Origin: Bacteroidaceae bacterium
GTDB taxonomy: Bacteria; Bacteroidota; Bacteroidia; Bacteroidales; Bacteroidaceae
Assembly (NCBI GenBank): GCA_024699495.1
Contig: JAILPK010000059.1
Span: 1 to 32,564, forward strand
DNA: 32,564 nucleotides
Direction: 5' to 3'
Shown here: one piece after another, positions 15,901 to 24,767 of the stretch
How positions within the stretch are numbered: position 1 is the stretch's first letter
Layout: every line of letters starts with the position of its first letter
Translations under genes and position numbers: made by a program
Notes under the pieces: model-generated
Told to the model about the DNA's origin: nothing
Database searches by the model: none
The model's input: only the letters and a program-made list of their open reading frames with translations

Positions 15901-18725
15901 ATGGCAAACCGGCTGCTGCCAACATGATGGCAACTGTCTATGACGCCAGTCTCGACGCTATTCGCGGACATTCATGGCCGTTTCAGCCCTATCTTTACCA
16001 TAACATACCCTCGGCTAGATGGAGTTATGACAGATTCCGCATCCCCTCGGCATCCGTCTATATCAACCACACGAACAAATCTCTCCGCTACCCAGATTTT
16101 TGTCTCGACTACTTCAACCCCCGCTGGACTGAAGGCTTGGCTTTCGCAGGGATGTTCGGCAGAAGGAGCAGAACATCCGGCGGCCATACGTTATATTATA
16201 CAGTCCGTGCGGGGCAGGTTATGAAAAAAGCTGCCACACCGGCTATTGCTGGCGCAGCTGTATTTCAGGAATTTAATTCAGATGCAATGATGGTAAAATC
16301 TGCCGACGGACTAGCAACTCAGACCGCTGATTCCGAAGCAATGGCTGAAATGGATGTCAAAAAGCTTCCGGATGAGAATGCAAACCCACAGACTGCTTCA
16401 TCTGCAGCCAAATATATCCGCACTGACTTCAACGAAACGGCGGCCTTCATACCACATCTGCATACCGACAACGACGGTGTCGTAACTGTGCAGTTCACTC
16501 TTCCAGAAAGCCTTACCACATGGCGGTTGCTGGGCATAGCCCACACTAACCAGCTCGACCAGGCTTCCATAGAGGCCGAAATCGTCACACACAAAGAGCT
16601 GATGGCTCAGATAAACATGCCACGATTCCTGCGTGTAGGCGACAGGGCTGTTCTGACTGCATCAATACAAAATCTTACGGATAAGCCGATAAATGGAAGA
16701 GTAACACTCGAGATATTCAATCCCGAAACTGAGCGTGTAATCAGCAAGCAGAAAACAAAATTCAGCATGCAGGCCCAAAGCGAACAGATTCTCTCTTTCA
16801 CCTACATGCCAAAAGAAACCGGACTGATGGCCGTCCGCCTCTCTGCCGAAAGCAAGGATTTCAGCGACGGAGAACAACACTATCTGGCTATCCTCTCAGA
16901 CAAAGAACAGATTACAGAGTCCGTGGAAATGAGAGCTGACAGCAGCGGGACATTCCACACCGGTCTGAAATCGCTCTTCAACAACAACAGCAAGTCTGCC
17001 ACCGACCGCCGTCTGACTGTTGAATACACCACAAATCCCATCTGGTATGCCATTCAGGCACTCCCCGCCCTGCGTGAACCGCGTTATAGCGACGCACTCT
17101 CGGTGGCTTCGGACTTCTATGCCAACCGTCTGGCTGTCCACATCGCCAAATCCGAACCCCGGATAAAGAGCATTGTGGAGATATGGCAGAAGGAGGAGGC
17201 GAGTCCCTCTCTCCGCTCGCGGCTGCAGCAAAACGAAGAACTGAAGAATATCATACTCGAAGTAACGCCCTGGCTGCGTGAAGCAGAAAGCGACCAGGAA
17301 CGCAAGCGCAGCCTCATAGAACTCTTCCAGGACGACTATCAGCTGGCACGCATGGAGAAATCCATAGCCCAACTGCTCGAACGGCAAAATCCCGACGGGA
17401 GCTTTAGCTGGTTCCCGGGAATGAAGGGTAGCGAATACGTCACTAGGAATATAGCTCTGCTTCTCACCCGTCTGAAGAGTATCTGCGGACAGCTTGACGT
17501 TGCCGGTGCTCCGTCTTCCAGTCAAACCGATGACATTCTGAACAGAGCGGTGACATTCCTTGCCTCAGAAACTGCCAGAGATGTGGACGACATGAAGAAG
17601 ATGGAGAAAAAAGGCGAAATTGTCAGCATCAATTCTCTCAGCCTCCTTCATTATATTTATATAACACAGCATTCAGGTATCTCTCTTGACAACTCCCGGA
17701 ACGCAGACATAAACTATATCCTCAGACATATTGCAGCCGCTGGGGACATGGACAACGAGGCAAGAGCCATGAGCGCCATAATAATGCAGACCTTAGGCCG
17801 TAAAACAGATGCAAGAGCATATCTGAATTCCCTAAAGGAACACATGACAACAGGTAACCAAGGGGCATTCTTAGACTATGCCGGAGGTTCCTTTATCAGC
17901 ATTAACCGCAAACTGCACACGCACACTGCCGCTATCGAGGCCATCCGGGCCGTGTCGCCTTCCGACCATCAGCTACTGTCGCAGATGCGCAGGTGGCTGC
18001 TGCGCCAGAAACGTACCCAAATGTGGGCCAGCCCGCTGGAAAGTGCTGATGCCATATTCGCCTTGATCAGTTCCCCGGCAGATAGTCCTGACGCAGCAGC
18101 TCCAACCACCAAGTCTGTACTTAGTTCCAACGTCACCGACCGGCTCTGCTTAAAATACAAAAACGGGAAAATGACCGTCGTATCGGATGCCTCAGCAAAC
18201 TCCACCGCAGCTCTCGGGTACATAAAACAACATATCAGCGACCCGCTGCCAGTAGAGGAAATAACGGTTGAGCGCCACAGCTCCACCGAGGGATGGGGCG
18301 CCGTATATGCTCAGTATATGTCACCTGTTTCCGCCGTTTCAGCCAGTCAGGGCGGACTGAAAGTACGCCGCGAATTTAGTTCCCTCTCGCCTTCAGTGGG
18401 CGATGTGCTAACCATTCGTTATGTCATCACCGCAGACCGCGACTACGAATATGTCTGTCTTAGTTCTGAACGCCCCGCTTGTGCCGAACCGTCCAGTCAG
18501 ATCTCCGGCTACAACTGGCAGGGAGGGCTGGGATATTATTGTGCTGTCCGCGATGCCCGCACGGAATACTTCTTTGACCGTCTGCCTAAGGGAACCTATG
18601 TGATAGAAGAACGCACGTTCGCAGACCGCAGAGGAACGTACAGCGCCGGACTGTGCCGTCTGCAGAGTCTCTATGCACCTGAATACAACGCACATGCCGC
18701 AAGCTCGGAAATAAGCGTAAAGTAA
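12948..18725 (+). CDS. Alpha-2-macroglobulin family protein without thioester
   Basis: Very large (1925 residues) periplasmic protein of the bacterial macroglobulin (YfaS/MG2) family, thought to trap or inhibit proteases. A signal peptide is visible: long basic N-terminus, hydrophobic 33-47, cleavage likely after ASAVA. There is no lipobox, so it is soluble rather than anchored. Residues about 50-330 are a helical, repeat-like extension; MG domains follow (SDRSIYRPGQTVRISG near 550); the alpha-2-macroglobulin core is marked by TWRLLGIAHTNQ. In thioester-bearing relatives the segment after ALP.L has the form Y-x-C-x-E-Q; here it is Y1380-S-D-A-L-S1385. The C-terminal SGYNW...FDRLPKGTYVIEE block is normal. 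PbpC, the usual partner of one family type, is not nearby; surE follows after 26 bp. Confidence 0.9.
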   Translation: MKQKNILFSANSLRAFFRPLLISTLLRETGRLSAVLSLFLFFLLPASAVAESYSKMWKRVQKAQEAGTPQTAYRIASDILKKAEHENAKGQLISARLLCASLRQEWAPDSFFTDIHMLESARAAATDHVTRSVYASVLGEIYRSNRYRSQASALRLQASDIREWTQEQYDSASAENFRLSLSYPLELAEEKSEEWLPFISKGEQSSYFGHDLLHLLWTRALDMMDSKESRRLPITQFISVYRSRKNRDAEMLMLLDSVNLLPASHRATNLQTLIRDFRDRPVSVEACLSLLDNSRDTLAVSWAEESLQQHPRYERSNLLRERIYSMRQPRAILNTAEVYYPEQETRLRLQVQNVSEVTLETFRLSEDFDEGLFNRSKNRMKYLKAHAALINSLRHPTHNCSEYKLLADSVLWKTPQIGRYALVVTSTTDSRNVTSKKAQDIQFFAVSTLHLLFRYIDETKTAEMIVVDSETGSPIEGASVSVFRKDRNKRLPTKTVSTNREGRAHFNAEDKSAEYILSVTKGEDKFLPSRSLWTNSSYTRTEESQKILHLFSDRSIYRPGQTVRISGIAYEQLHWATNVLAYREISLTLRDTNYKEISRRTIRTDSLGVLSAEFPLPPSCLPGSFSVSGDMNASLYFSVEEYKRPTFEVITDKAPALIWPQDSITVTGRALGYNGVPIRDGKVVSRYRLTYPYLWYHNPASELFFADTVRTGDDGRFSIRLPLKGIKEDELKKGFVISLDIAVTSASGETREGSTRIPVCIKPLRLSIIMPAQQERSDLKPIRFNAVSSTGEPVPADIFWRIDNHEGETVTEWTSGDPLPTISQLPSGSYKMSALARHINDSARAESSFYLFSLTDTRLPSPKEFWSYCPSDTFEVGRPVSFQVGSSLHDVSLYYSIITPRGEYDKKLIQFSDSVMTFVIPYDTAYGDGVTLNVCFVKRGKVYSQAQRLYRALPEKRLKWQWRSFRDRLHPGDRETWTLRLTHHDGKPAAANMMATVYDASLDAIRGHSWPFQPYLYHNIPSARWSYDRFRIPSASVYINHTNKSLRYPDFCLDYFNPRWTEGLAFAGMFGRRSRTSGGHTLYYTVRAGQVMKKAATPAIAGAAVFQEFNSDAMMVKSADGLATQTADSEAMAEMDVKKLPDENANPQTASSAAKYIRTDFNETAAFIPHLHTDNDGVVTVQFTLPESLTTWRLLGIAHTNQLDQASIEAEIVTHKELMAQINMPRFLRVGDRAVLTASIQNLTDKPINGRVTLEIFNPETERVISKQKTKFSMQAQSEQILSFTYMPKETGLMAVRLSAESKDFSDGEQHYLAILSDKEQITESVEMRADSSGTFHTGLKSLFNNNSKSATDRRLTVEYTTNPIWYAIQALPALREPRYSDALSVASDFYANRLAVHIAKSEPRIKSIVEIWQKEEASPSLRSRLQQNEELKNIILEVTPWLREAESDQERKRSLIELFQDDYQLARMEKSIAQLLERQNPDGSFSWFPGMKGSEYVTRNIALLLTRLKSICGQLDVAGAPSSSQTDDILNRAVTFLASETARDVDDMKKMEKKGEIVSINSLSLLHYIYITQHSGISLDNSRNADINYILRHIAAAGDMDNEARAMSAIIMQTLGRKTDARAYLNSLKEHMTTGNQGAFLDYAGGSFISINRKLHTHTAAIEAIRAVSPSDHQLLSQMRRWLLRQKRTQMWASPLESADAIFALISSPADSPDAAAPTTKSVLSSNVTDRLCLKYKNGKMTVVSDASANSTAALGYIKQHISDPLPVEEITVERHSSTEGWGAVYAQYMSPVSAVSASQGGLKVRREFSSLSPSVGDVLTIRYVITADRDYEYVCLSSERPACAEPSSQISGYNWQGGLGYYCAVRDARTEYFFDRLPKGTYVIEERTFADRRGTYSAGLCRLQSLYAPEYNAHAASSEISVK

Positions 18726-18751
18726 TAATGTAATAAAAATGACAACTGTAT

Positions 18752-19585
18752 ATGTACAACAATTCACCCTATCATCCCTTAATTCTCATCACCAACGATG
18801 ACGGTTACGATGCGCCAGGAATAAAAGACCTGACTAGGGCCGTTGCCGCATTAGGCGAAGTGTGGGTCGTCGCACCTGACGGGCCACGCTCCGGAACAGC
18901 TTGCTCCATAACGAGCATCAAGCCCGTGACCATTCGCGAGATAACTTCCGCAACCGACGTTTCTTCCTCCCAAAGCACACAGCGCGACAGCAACGCCTGT
19001 CCGCCACCGCGCATATATGCCTGCTCCGGTACTCCCGTGGATTGTGTCAAGCTGGCATTTGAACGTGTCGTCCCACGCTGTCCTGATCTGGTCATCAGCG
19101 GCATTAACGCAGGTGACAACGCGAGCATCAGCGTGCATTACAGCGGTACTATGGGGGCCGTAATTGAGGGATGCCTCAAGGATGTACCCTCAATCGGTTT
19201 TTCCATGTGGATGCCCAAAGGCTCCAGATACGAGGATATGCCTGTATCCGCCGACACCCTCGATGCCTTTGCCCAGCTCTGCCGGCAGATCATCGACAGA
19301 GGACTGCCGCAAGGAATCTGTCTGAATGTCAACTGCCCAGCAAACAAGCCATTTAGCGGTTTCCGACTCTGCCGTCAGGCGCGCGGATCGTGGAATACCG
19401 AGTGGCAGGATATACCTGGCCGCTCCGACGCCTTCTCACTAATCGGCACATTCACAGACCTCGAACCAGACGCCAACGACACCGATTTCGCTGCTCTAAG
19501 GTACGGCTTCTGCCCTATAGTCCCCATAACTGTTGACATGACAGCCCACTATGCCATGGAGCAGATTAGTAATATATTATCCTGA
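18752..19585 (+). CDS. surE: 5'/3'-nucleotidase SurE
   Basis: Metal-dependent nucleotidase acting on nucleoside monophosphates, linked to survival under stress. 277 residues against about 250 in E. coli. Motifs: ITNDDGYDAPGI (13-24) with the metal-binding Asp pair, VAPDGPRSGT, CSGTPVDCVKL, SGINAGDN, and YSGTMGAVIEG. The extra length comes mainly from a Ser/Thr/Gln-rich insertion at about 65-86 in the loop before the GTPVDC motif. Followed by lpxB after 41 bp; surE-lpxB is a pair I recall from Bacteroidales genomes. Confidence 0.95.
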   Translation: MYNNSPYHPLILITNDDGYDAPGIKDLTRAVAALGEVWVVAPDGPRSGTACSITSIKPVTIREITSATDVSSSQSTQRDSNACPPPRIYACSGTPVDCVKLAFERVVPRCPDLVISGINAGDNASISVHYSGTMGAVIEGCLKDVPSIGFSMWMPKGSRYEDMPVSADTLDAFAQLCRQIIDRGLPQGICLNVNCPANKPFSGFRLCRQARGSWNTEWQDIPGRSDAFSLIGTFTDLEPDANDTDFAALRYGFCPIVPITVDMTAHYAMEQISNILS

Positions 19586-19626
19586 CAGATTGACTCAAAT
19601 CCCATTTTTAACCCGGATTTACAAAC

Positions 19627-20856
19627 ATGCGCTACTATCTTATAGCAGGTGAAGCCAGCGGAGACCTCCATGCGTCACGTCTGATGGCGGCTCTGATAAA
19701 CGAAGACCCGCAGGCGGAGTTCCGTTTCTTTGGCGGCGACAAGATGCTGGCCGTAGGCGGAACACTAATACGCCACTATCGCAGCCTGGCATACATGGGC
19801 TTTATTCCTGTAATCCTTCATGCACGCACTATTATCAGGGGACTCGCCCAATGCAAACAGGACATCTCCCTTTGGAAACCCGACGTTGTCATTCTCATCG
19901 ATTATCCAGGCTTCAACATGAAGATTGCCAGATATGTCCACTCACACAAGATCTGCCCTGTGTTCTATTACATTGCCCCAAAACTGTGGGCGTGGAAAGA
20001 GTGGCGGATAAAAGCTATCAAACGGGACGTCGATGCCCTCTACTCCATTCTGCCATTCGAGGTGGATTTCTTCGAAAAAAAACACGGATACCCCATCAAT
20101 TATGTGGGCAACCCCACTGTAGATGAGGTAGCCCCAGTTTATGCCGCCGTGGCTGACAGGAAGGCCGACGGTCGTAACACTACATCCGTTATAGCGATTC
20201 TCCCCGGCTCACGCAGACATGAGATTTCCGACAATCTGCGCCTGATGCTGAAGGCTACCATGCCCTTCTCTGCACGCTGTCATATAGTAATATCCAAAGC
20301 CCCGAACATTGACGATAAGACCTACTCTTCAATAATTGCCGAAGCCGGATTCCGAGTCCGAAGCCTCCCGTCTGATGTTCCCGAACCAACTACATACACC
20401 TCCCCAAAGACAACCAACAACATAGCGCCCGAAAGCGGAACCGTATTCCTGACCACTGACACCTTCACTTTGCTCTCACGAGCAACTGCGGCCCTGGTCG
20501 TCAGCGGCACGGCTGTACTGGAGACCGCGCTCTTCAGGGTTCCCCAAGTGGTGTGCTACCACTCTAAGGGCGGGGTATTTGCTTCGCTCTTCCGCCGCCT
20601 GTTCATCCGCATTCCTTACGTATCTCTAGTCAACCTCATAGCAAACAGAGAAATCGTTCCCGAACTTCTCGGCGAGCAGATGACTGCAGCCAACTGCCGC
20701 AGCCATCTTGTCACAATCCTCCCTGGTGGCAATGCCCGCTCCGAACAGCTCTCCGGATATGAAGAGGTGGCCGCCGCCATCGGCCTTCCGGGAGCTCCCG
20801 GGCGCGCAGCTAAACTTATGGTTGAAAAGTTGCAATCCGGGCGCAGAGCGACTTAA
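19627..20856 (+). CDS. lpxB: Lipid-A-disaccharide synthase
   Basis: Joins lipid X to UDP-2,3-diacylglucosamine to form the beta-1,6 disaccharide of lipid A, at the cytoplasmic face of the inner membrane. 409 residues, about 25-30 longer than is typical. Motifs: IAGEASGDLHA (6-16), FFGGDKM, LIDYPGFNM, APKLWAWKE (117-125), GNPTVDE, ILPGSRRHEI (191-200) and VSGTAVLETAL (292-302). A Pro/Thr-rich insertion lies at about 247-274, before the nucleotide-binding SGTA motif. A symporter gene follows after 19 bp with an AGGAG in between. Confidence 0.95.
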   Translation: MRYYLIAGEASGDLHASRLMAALINEDPQAEFRFFGGDKMLAVGGTLIRHYRSLAYMGFIPVILHARTIIRGLAQCKQDISLWKPDVVILIDYPGFNMKIARYVHSHKICPVFYYIAPKLWAWKEWRIKAIKRDVDALYSILPFEVDFFEKKHGYPINYVGNPTVDEVAPVYAAVADRKADGRNTTSVIAILPGSRRHEISDNLRLMLKATMPFSARCHIVISKAPNIDDKTYSSIIAEAGFRVRSLPSDVPEPTTYTSPKTTNNIAPESGTVFLTTDTFTLLSRATAALVVSGTAVLETALFRVPQVVCYHSKGGVFASLFRRLFIRIPYVSLVNLIANREIVPELLGEQMTAANCRSHLVTILPGGNARSEQLSGYEEVAAAIGLPGAPGRAAKLMVEKLQSGRRAT

Positions 20857-20858
20857 CC

Positions 20859-20863
20859 AGGAG
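20859..20863 (+). promoter_or_regulatory. AGGAG Shine-Dalgarno before the symporter
   Basis: AGGAG stands 12 nt before the ATG at 20876. Shine-Dalgarno sites are uncommon in Bacteroidota, so it is noted; it supports a start here rather than the longer frame that reads back into lpxB. Confidence 0.45.
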
Positions 20864-20875
20864 AAAACTTTGGAA

Positions 20876-22090
20876 ATGATGAAAGATACAACTCTTACCA
20901 CCACGGAAAAAACTTCGCGTACATCTACCAGATGGAAGAGATTTTTTGGAAGTCTCATCCCGCGCATCGTTATCGCCATCATCCTGGGCATAATACTCGG
21001 ACTGATGCTGCCTGAGTGGGCAATAGGCATTTTCACAACCTTCAATGCCTTGTTCTCATCATGGCTTAAATTCCTCATTCCCCTGATTATCATCGGTCTT
21101 GTAACGCCCGCAATAGCTGATATAGGCAAGTCAGCCGGCCGGCTGCTACTAATCACTGTGGCCATAGCCTATAGTAGCACCGTTCTCTCCGGACTATTCT
21201 CTTTCGGCATATCATCAAGCATATTTCCTAACCTAATAACAAGCAGTGCATCAGCCGTTTCCCTTGACATTACTACAGCAACCGTCGAATCTTATTTCAC
21301 CATTTCCATTCCGCCACTTGCCGATGTTATGAGCGCACTGATTCTATCGTTTCTGGTCGGCTTATCCATAGCGTATATGGGCCTATCGAATTTGAAAGGC
21401 ATAGCAGATGAGACCAAGAATCTAGTGACAAAATGCATTAATGTAGCTGTCATTCCCCTGCTACCGATTTACATCTTCGGTATCTTCCTGAATATCACAT
21501 TTACCGGTCAGGTCTGGTACGTGCTGAAGAATTTCGCAGCTATGATAGGGGTGATATTTGCTATGCATATTATACTTTTGCTCATTCAATATTCCATCGT
21601 TGGAGCAATAACCCGTCGAAACTCTCTTCATCTGCTTGCCACTATGTTGCCGGCATATTTCACAGCTCTGGGCACATCGTCAAGCGCTGCCACAATTCCA
21701 GTAACCCTGCGCCAGACAACTAAGATGGGGGTCTCTGCAGACGTTGCCGGATTCACCGTTCCGCTCTGCGCCACTATCCACATGAGCGGCTCATGCATGA
21801 AAATAACCTCCTGCGCTGTCGCACTTATGATAATGCAGGGGATGCCATTCACCACAGAAATGTTTGTAGGATTCGTCCTTATGCTTGGAGTGCTGATGGT
21901 TGCATCGCCAGGAGTGCCGGGGGGAGCCATCATGGCATCGCTGGCCGTTCTTTCATCTGTCCTTGGTTTCACCGAACAGGATTGCGGCCTCATGATAGCT
22001 CTCTACATCGCTATGGACAGCTTTGGAACAGCCTGTAATGTAACGGGCGACGGAGCAATCGCACTTATCGTAAACCACATTGGAAAATAG
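20876..22090 (+). CDS. Dicarboxylate/amino acid:cation symporter
   Basis: Inner-membrane symporter of the DAACS (SLC1-like) family, 404 residues, with about eight hydrophobic segments and re-entrant loops. Family marks: the Ser-rich GTSSSAATIPVTLR hairpin, the ATIHMSGSCMK segment where most members have N-M-D-G-T, and the C-terminal DSFGTACNVTGDGAIAL with the NVTGD cation/substrate site. The substrate cannot be named; the changed NMDGT motif suggests specificity unlike GltP or DctA. ATG 20876 or 20879 both fit; the longer frame from 20708 would overlap lpxB and is rejected. The cluster with surE and lpxB is probably just co-transcription. Confidence 0.88.
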   Translation: MMKDTTLTTTEKTSRTSTRWKRFFGSLIPRIVIAIILGIILGLMLPEWAIGIFTTFNALFSSWLKFLIPLIIIGLVTPAIADIGKSAGRLLLITVAIAYSSTVLSGLFSFGISSSIFPNLITSSASAVSLDITTATVESYFTISIPPLADVMSALILSFLVGLSIAYMGLSNLKGIADETKNLVTKCINVAVIPLLPIYIFGIFLNITFTGQVWYVLKNFAAMIGVIFAMHIILLLIQYSIVGAITRRNSLHLLATMLPAYFTALGTSSSAATIPVTLRQTTKMGVSADVAGFTVPLCATIHMSGSCMKITSCAVALMIMQGMPFTTEMFVGFVLMLGVLMVASPGVPGGAIMASLAVLSSVLGFTEQDCGLMIALYIAMDSFGTACNVTGDGAIALIVNHIGK

Positions 22091-22220
22091 TAAGCTGCTT
22101 TAATGAGTTGCAAGTAATGACGGATGAGCGCTATTTACCATTTACTGGGTGGCTGGCACAAAGGCAGGGCCGACCGAAGTAATATGAAGCCGCAAGCGTT
22201 TACAGGTTACAGGTTGGACC

Positions 22221-22245
22221 GGCGCAATGAAGTTCTAGTTGCGCC
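22221..22245. repeat. Inverted repeat in the symporter/guaA convergent gap
   Basis: GGCGCAA (22221-22227) is perfectly inverted at 22239-22245 with an 11-nt loop. The 176-bp gap between the convergent stop codons has no other structure I can support. There is no T-run on either side, so a standard intrinsic terminator is not shown. Confidence 0.45.
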
Positions 22246-22266
22246 AGAAGTACTTAAGCAGCAGCC

Positions 22267-23907
22267 TCACTCCCACTCTATTGTTGCTGGCGGTTTGGAT
22301 GAGACATCGTAGCATACGCGGTTTACTCCGCGGACGTGGTTGATTATATCGTTGGATACGCTGGCGAGGAAGTCGTAGGGTAGCTGTGCCCAGTCGGCTG
22401 TCATCGCATCAGTGCTAGTAACGGCACGCAGGGCTATAGGGTGTTCGTATGTACGCTCGTCCCCCATGACTCCTACACTGCGAACTGTTCCAAGTAGGAT
22501 TGCACCTGCTTGCCAAATCTGGTCATAGAGGGAGACTTCGATTTCCTCAGCCGACGGATTTTGGTTTAGCGGTATTCCGGCGGCGAGCACACGGCGTGCA
22601 TCGTCTCCGTTCAGACGGACCTTGTATTCACGCAAACCGCGAATAAAGATATCGTCAGCCTCCTGAAGAATACGCACACGCTCCGGCGTAATTTCCCCAA
22701 GGATGCGCACGGCAAGTCCGGGGCCCGGGAATGGGTGACGCTTGATGAGATGTTCCGGCATACCCAGTTCACGGCCTACGCGCCGCACCTCGTCTTTGAA
22801 GAGCCAGCGCAAGGGTTCGCAGAGCTGCAAATTCATCTCCTTAGGCAATCCGCCGACATTGTGGTGGCTTTTTATTGTCTTGCCTGTGATATTCAGGCTC
22901 TCTATGCGGTCGGGATAGATTGTGCCCTGGGCGAGCCATCTGCAGGGAGACTGGATGGACGAGGAGTGGTCGTTGACAATGGCTTTTGCCTGCTGATTGA
23001 ATACCTCCACAAAGTCACGTCCTATAATCTTGCGTTTATGTTCGGGGTCTGTGACTCCGGAGAGGTCGGCAAAAAACTTGTCCGAGGCGTCAACCCCGAT
23101 AACATTGAGGCCGAGACATTCATAGTCGCGCAGTACGTCCTCGTACTCATTCTTGCGCAACATGCCATGATTTACGAAGATACAGGTGAGCTGATGTCCC
23201 ACGGCCCGGTGGAGCAGCACGGCAGCTACAGAGGAGTCTACTCCGCCGGAGAGGCCCAGTATGACGCGGTCAGAACCGATCTGTCCACGCAGTTCGGCCA
23301 CAGTCTGCTCTATGAAATTAGCTGAGCTCCAATCTTGTCTGCCGCCGCAGATGTTAACCACGAAATTATATAAGAGCTTTTTACCCTCGACTGAGTGGAA
23401 CACTTCCGGATGGAACTGAACGCCCCATATCGGTTCTTTTTCGGCGCGGTATGCAGCAAAGTGTACGGTGTCTGTAGAGGCAAGCAGGCGGAAACCGTCG
23501 GGAATAGCAGTTATCGTGTCTCCATGACTCATCCACACCTGTGAGTTTGGAGTGAAGCCGTTGAAGAGCGGGTCTGAAGAGTCTATCGAGGAGAGGTTGG
23601 CACGCCCATATTCCCGTGAGCCAGCAGGTTCCACCCGTCCGCCAAGGACGTGGCTGATATACTGTGCGCCGTAGCATATTCCTAGTATTGGATAGCGTCC
23701 ACGAATCTGTTGAAGGTCCGTCTTGAACGCCTGCGGGTCATAGACGCTGAACGGGGAACCGCTCAGAATAACCCCAATGACATCGGGGTCGTTGACCGGC
23801 ATCTTGTTGTATGGTAAAATTTCACAGAAGGTGTCAAGTTCACGAAGCCGTCGGCCAATAAGCTGTGTGGTCTGCGAACCGAAGTCGAGAATTATAATTT
23901 TCTGCAT
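22267..23907 (-). CDS. guaA: GMP synthase (glutamine-hydrolysing)
   Basis: Converts XMP to GMP with ATP and glutamine. 546 residues, longer than the usual 505-525. Class I amidotransferase domain with the nucleophile in GICYGAQY (Cys78) and WGVQFHPEV (His166, Glu168); ATP-pyrophosphatase P-loop GLSGGVDSS (218-226); dimerisation domain with [15 protein letters not shown] and the C-terminal [11 protein letters not shown]. Two insertions are visible: a Ser-rich one at about 310-322 and a larger one at about 428-458 just before LYDQIWQAG. All catalytic motifs are intact. It is 82 bp downstream of the nucleotidyltransferase gene on the same strand, so it could be read from the upstream operon or from its own promoter. 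Confidence 0.97.
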   Translation of the reverse strand: MQKIIILDFGSQTTQLIGRRLRELDTFCEILPYNKMPVNDPDVIGVILSGSPFSVYDPQAFKTDLQQIRGRYPILGICYGAQYISHVLGGRVEPAGSREYGRANLSSIDSSDPLFNGFTPNSQVWMSHGDTITAIPDGFRLLASTDTVHFAAYRAEKEPIWGVQFHPEVFHSVEGKKLLYNFVVNICGGRQDWSSANFIEQTVAELRGQIGSDRVILGLSGGVDSSVAAVLLHRAVGHQLTCIFVNHGMLRKNEYEDVLRDYECLGLNVIGVDASDKFFADLSGVTDPEHKRKIIGRDFVEVFNQQAKAIVNDHSSSIQSPCRWLAQGTIYPDRIESLNITGKTIKSHHNVGGLPKEMNLQLCEPLRWLFKDEVRRVGRELGMPEHLIKRHPFPGPGLAVRILGEITPERVRILQEADDIFIRGLREYKVRLNGDDARRVLAAGIPLNQNPSAEEIEVSLYDQIWQAGAILLGTVRSVGVMGDERTYEHPIALRAVTSTDAMTADWAQLPYDFLASVSNDIINHVRGVNRVCYDVSSKPPATIEWE

Positions 23908-23989
23908 ATTGTTGTCTATTGGTAAAATTACTCTGAAAAACTTGTAGGCAAGCGTCTCTGGAGGTACTGGAGGTGATTAAAAATAATAG

Positions 23990-24748
23990 TTATATGGAAC
24001 TCCCGCATGCTCTCAAAAAGAGATCTGCTTCACGCAGAGCCTCTACCTTGCCGACATCAAGTATCTGCAAGTCGGGCTGAGGATGGCCCACGATGGCGTG
24101 TCCGGCACAGACCTTAAGATAGAAATCGATGATGGAGAAGCGGTCGGGCCAGTCGCTCATCAGCGGCAGCAGAGATGTTGACATGAGATGTATGCCGGCA
24201 AATGCATACCGCCGGCACTTGAGCGGATTAAGATCGGGATAGGGCGAGCGGACTTCGCCGGTCGCGGTATTAATCCATCCGACCAAGCGATTGTCCTGAC
24301 TGAATAGGAGATAACGGCTAGTGGGCCGCTGGCTGACCAAGAGGACGGCCTCAGCCTGCCGGTCGGCTTTCTGGATGAAGCTGCGCAAGTCCAAGTTGCT
24401 CAAGATGTCCACATTGTGGATAAGGAACCATTCGTCAGCGGCATTGGTGTCCGGTCTGAGCAGAGGCGCAGCATGCCTAATGCCGCCTCCAGTCTCAAGA
24501 AGTGCGGCTGTCTCATCGGAAAAAGAGATGTTCACTCCGAACGAATTGTTTTGTGCAACGAACCGCACTATCTGCGTGGCGAAGTGATGCACATTTATAA
24601 CAATATCCGTTATTGCGGCTTTTTTGAGACGCTCAATTAGAAGCTGAAGCAACGGAGTGCCACCAACGGGCACCAATGCCTTGGGCATTCTGTCAGTGAT
24701 CGGTGCAAGGCGGGTTCCAAGTCCCGCCGCAAATATCATTGCCTTCAT
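23990..24748 (-). CDS. Sugar-1-phosphate nucleotidyltransferase (MurU/HddC-like)
   Basis: NTP-transferase fold enzyme, 252 residues. The signature FAAGLGTRLAPITDRMPKAL (6-25) is followed by VPVGGTPLL, and ETGGGIRHA and HNVDIL carry the sugar-nucleotide and metal sites. The family includes MurU (MurNAc-1-P uridylyltransferase of peptidoglycan recycling) and HddC/mannose-1-P guanylyltransferases; the short length without a C-terminal acyltransferase or left-handed helix fits MurU best. The usual AmgK kinase partner is not adjacent, so the substrate is open. The start lies 19 nt after the helicase stop, at the end of the eight-gene run. Confidence 0.8.
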   Translation of the reverse strand: MKAMIFAAGLGTRLAPITDRMPKALVPVGGTPLLQLLIERLKKAAITDIVINVHHFATQIVRFVAQNNSFGVNISFSDETAALLETGGGIRHAAPLLRPDTNAADEWFLIHNVDILSNLDLRSFIQKADRQAEAVLLVSQRPTSRYLLFSQDNRLVGWINTATGEVRSPYPDLNPLKCRRYAFAGIHLMSTSLLPLMSDWPDRFSIIDFYLKVCAGHAIVGHPQPDLQILDVGKVEALREADLFLRACGSSI

Positions 24749-24767
24749 CTGTTATGTTTTCTTATAA

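Noticed and set aside
16896..17525. 209-residue antisense frame inside the macroglobulin gene
   Set aside because: Long open frames are expected by chance opposite such a long gene with this codon use; no domain recognised.
18480..18491. Cys-Ala-Glu-Pro near the macroglobulin C-terminus looked like a CxEQ thioester
   Set aside because: The fourth residue is Pro, and the place is the C-terminal domain after the helical region, not the thioester domain.
20708..20875. Longer N-terminus for the symporter beginning inside lpxB
   Set aside because: It adds residues that are only an alternate-frame reading of lpxB; a Shine-Dalgarno and the usual family start support 20876.
22735..23325. 196-residue + strand frame inside guaA
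   Set aside because: Shadow of guaA codons; no recognisable domain and no upstream promoter box.
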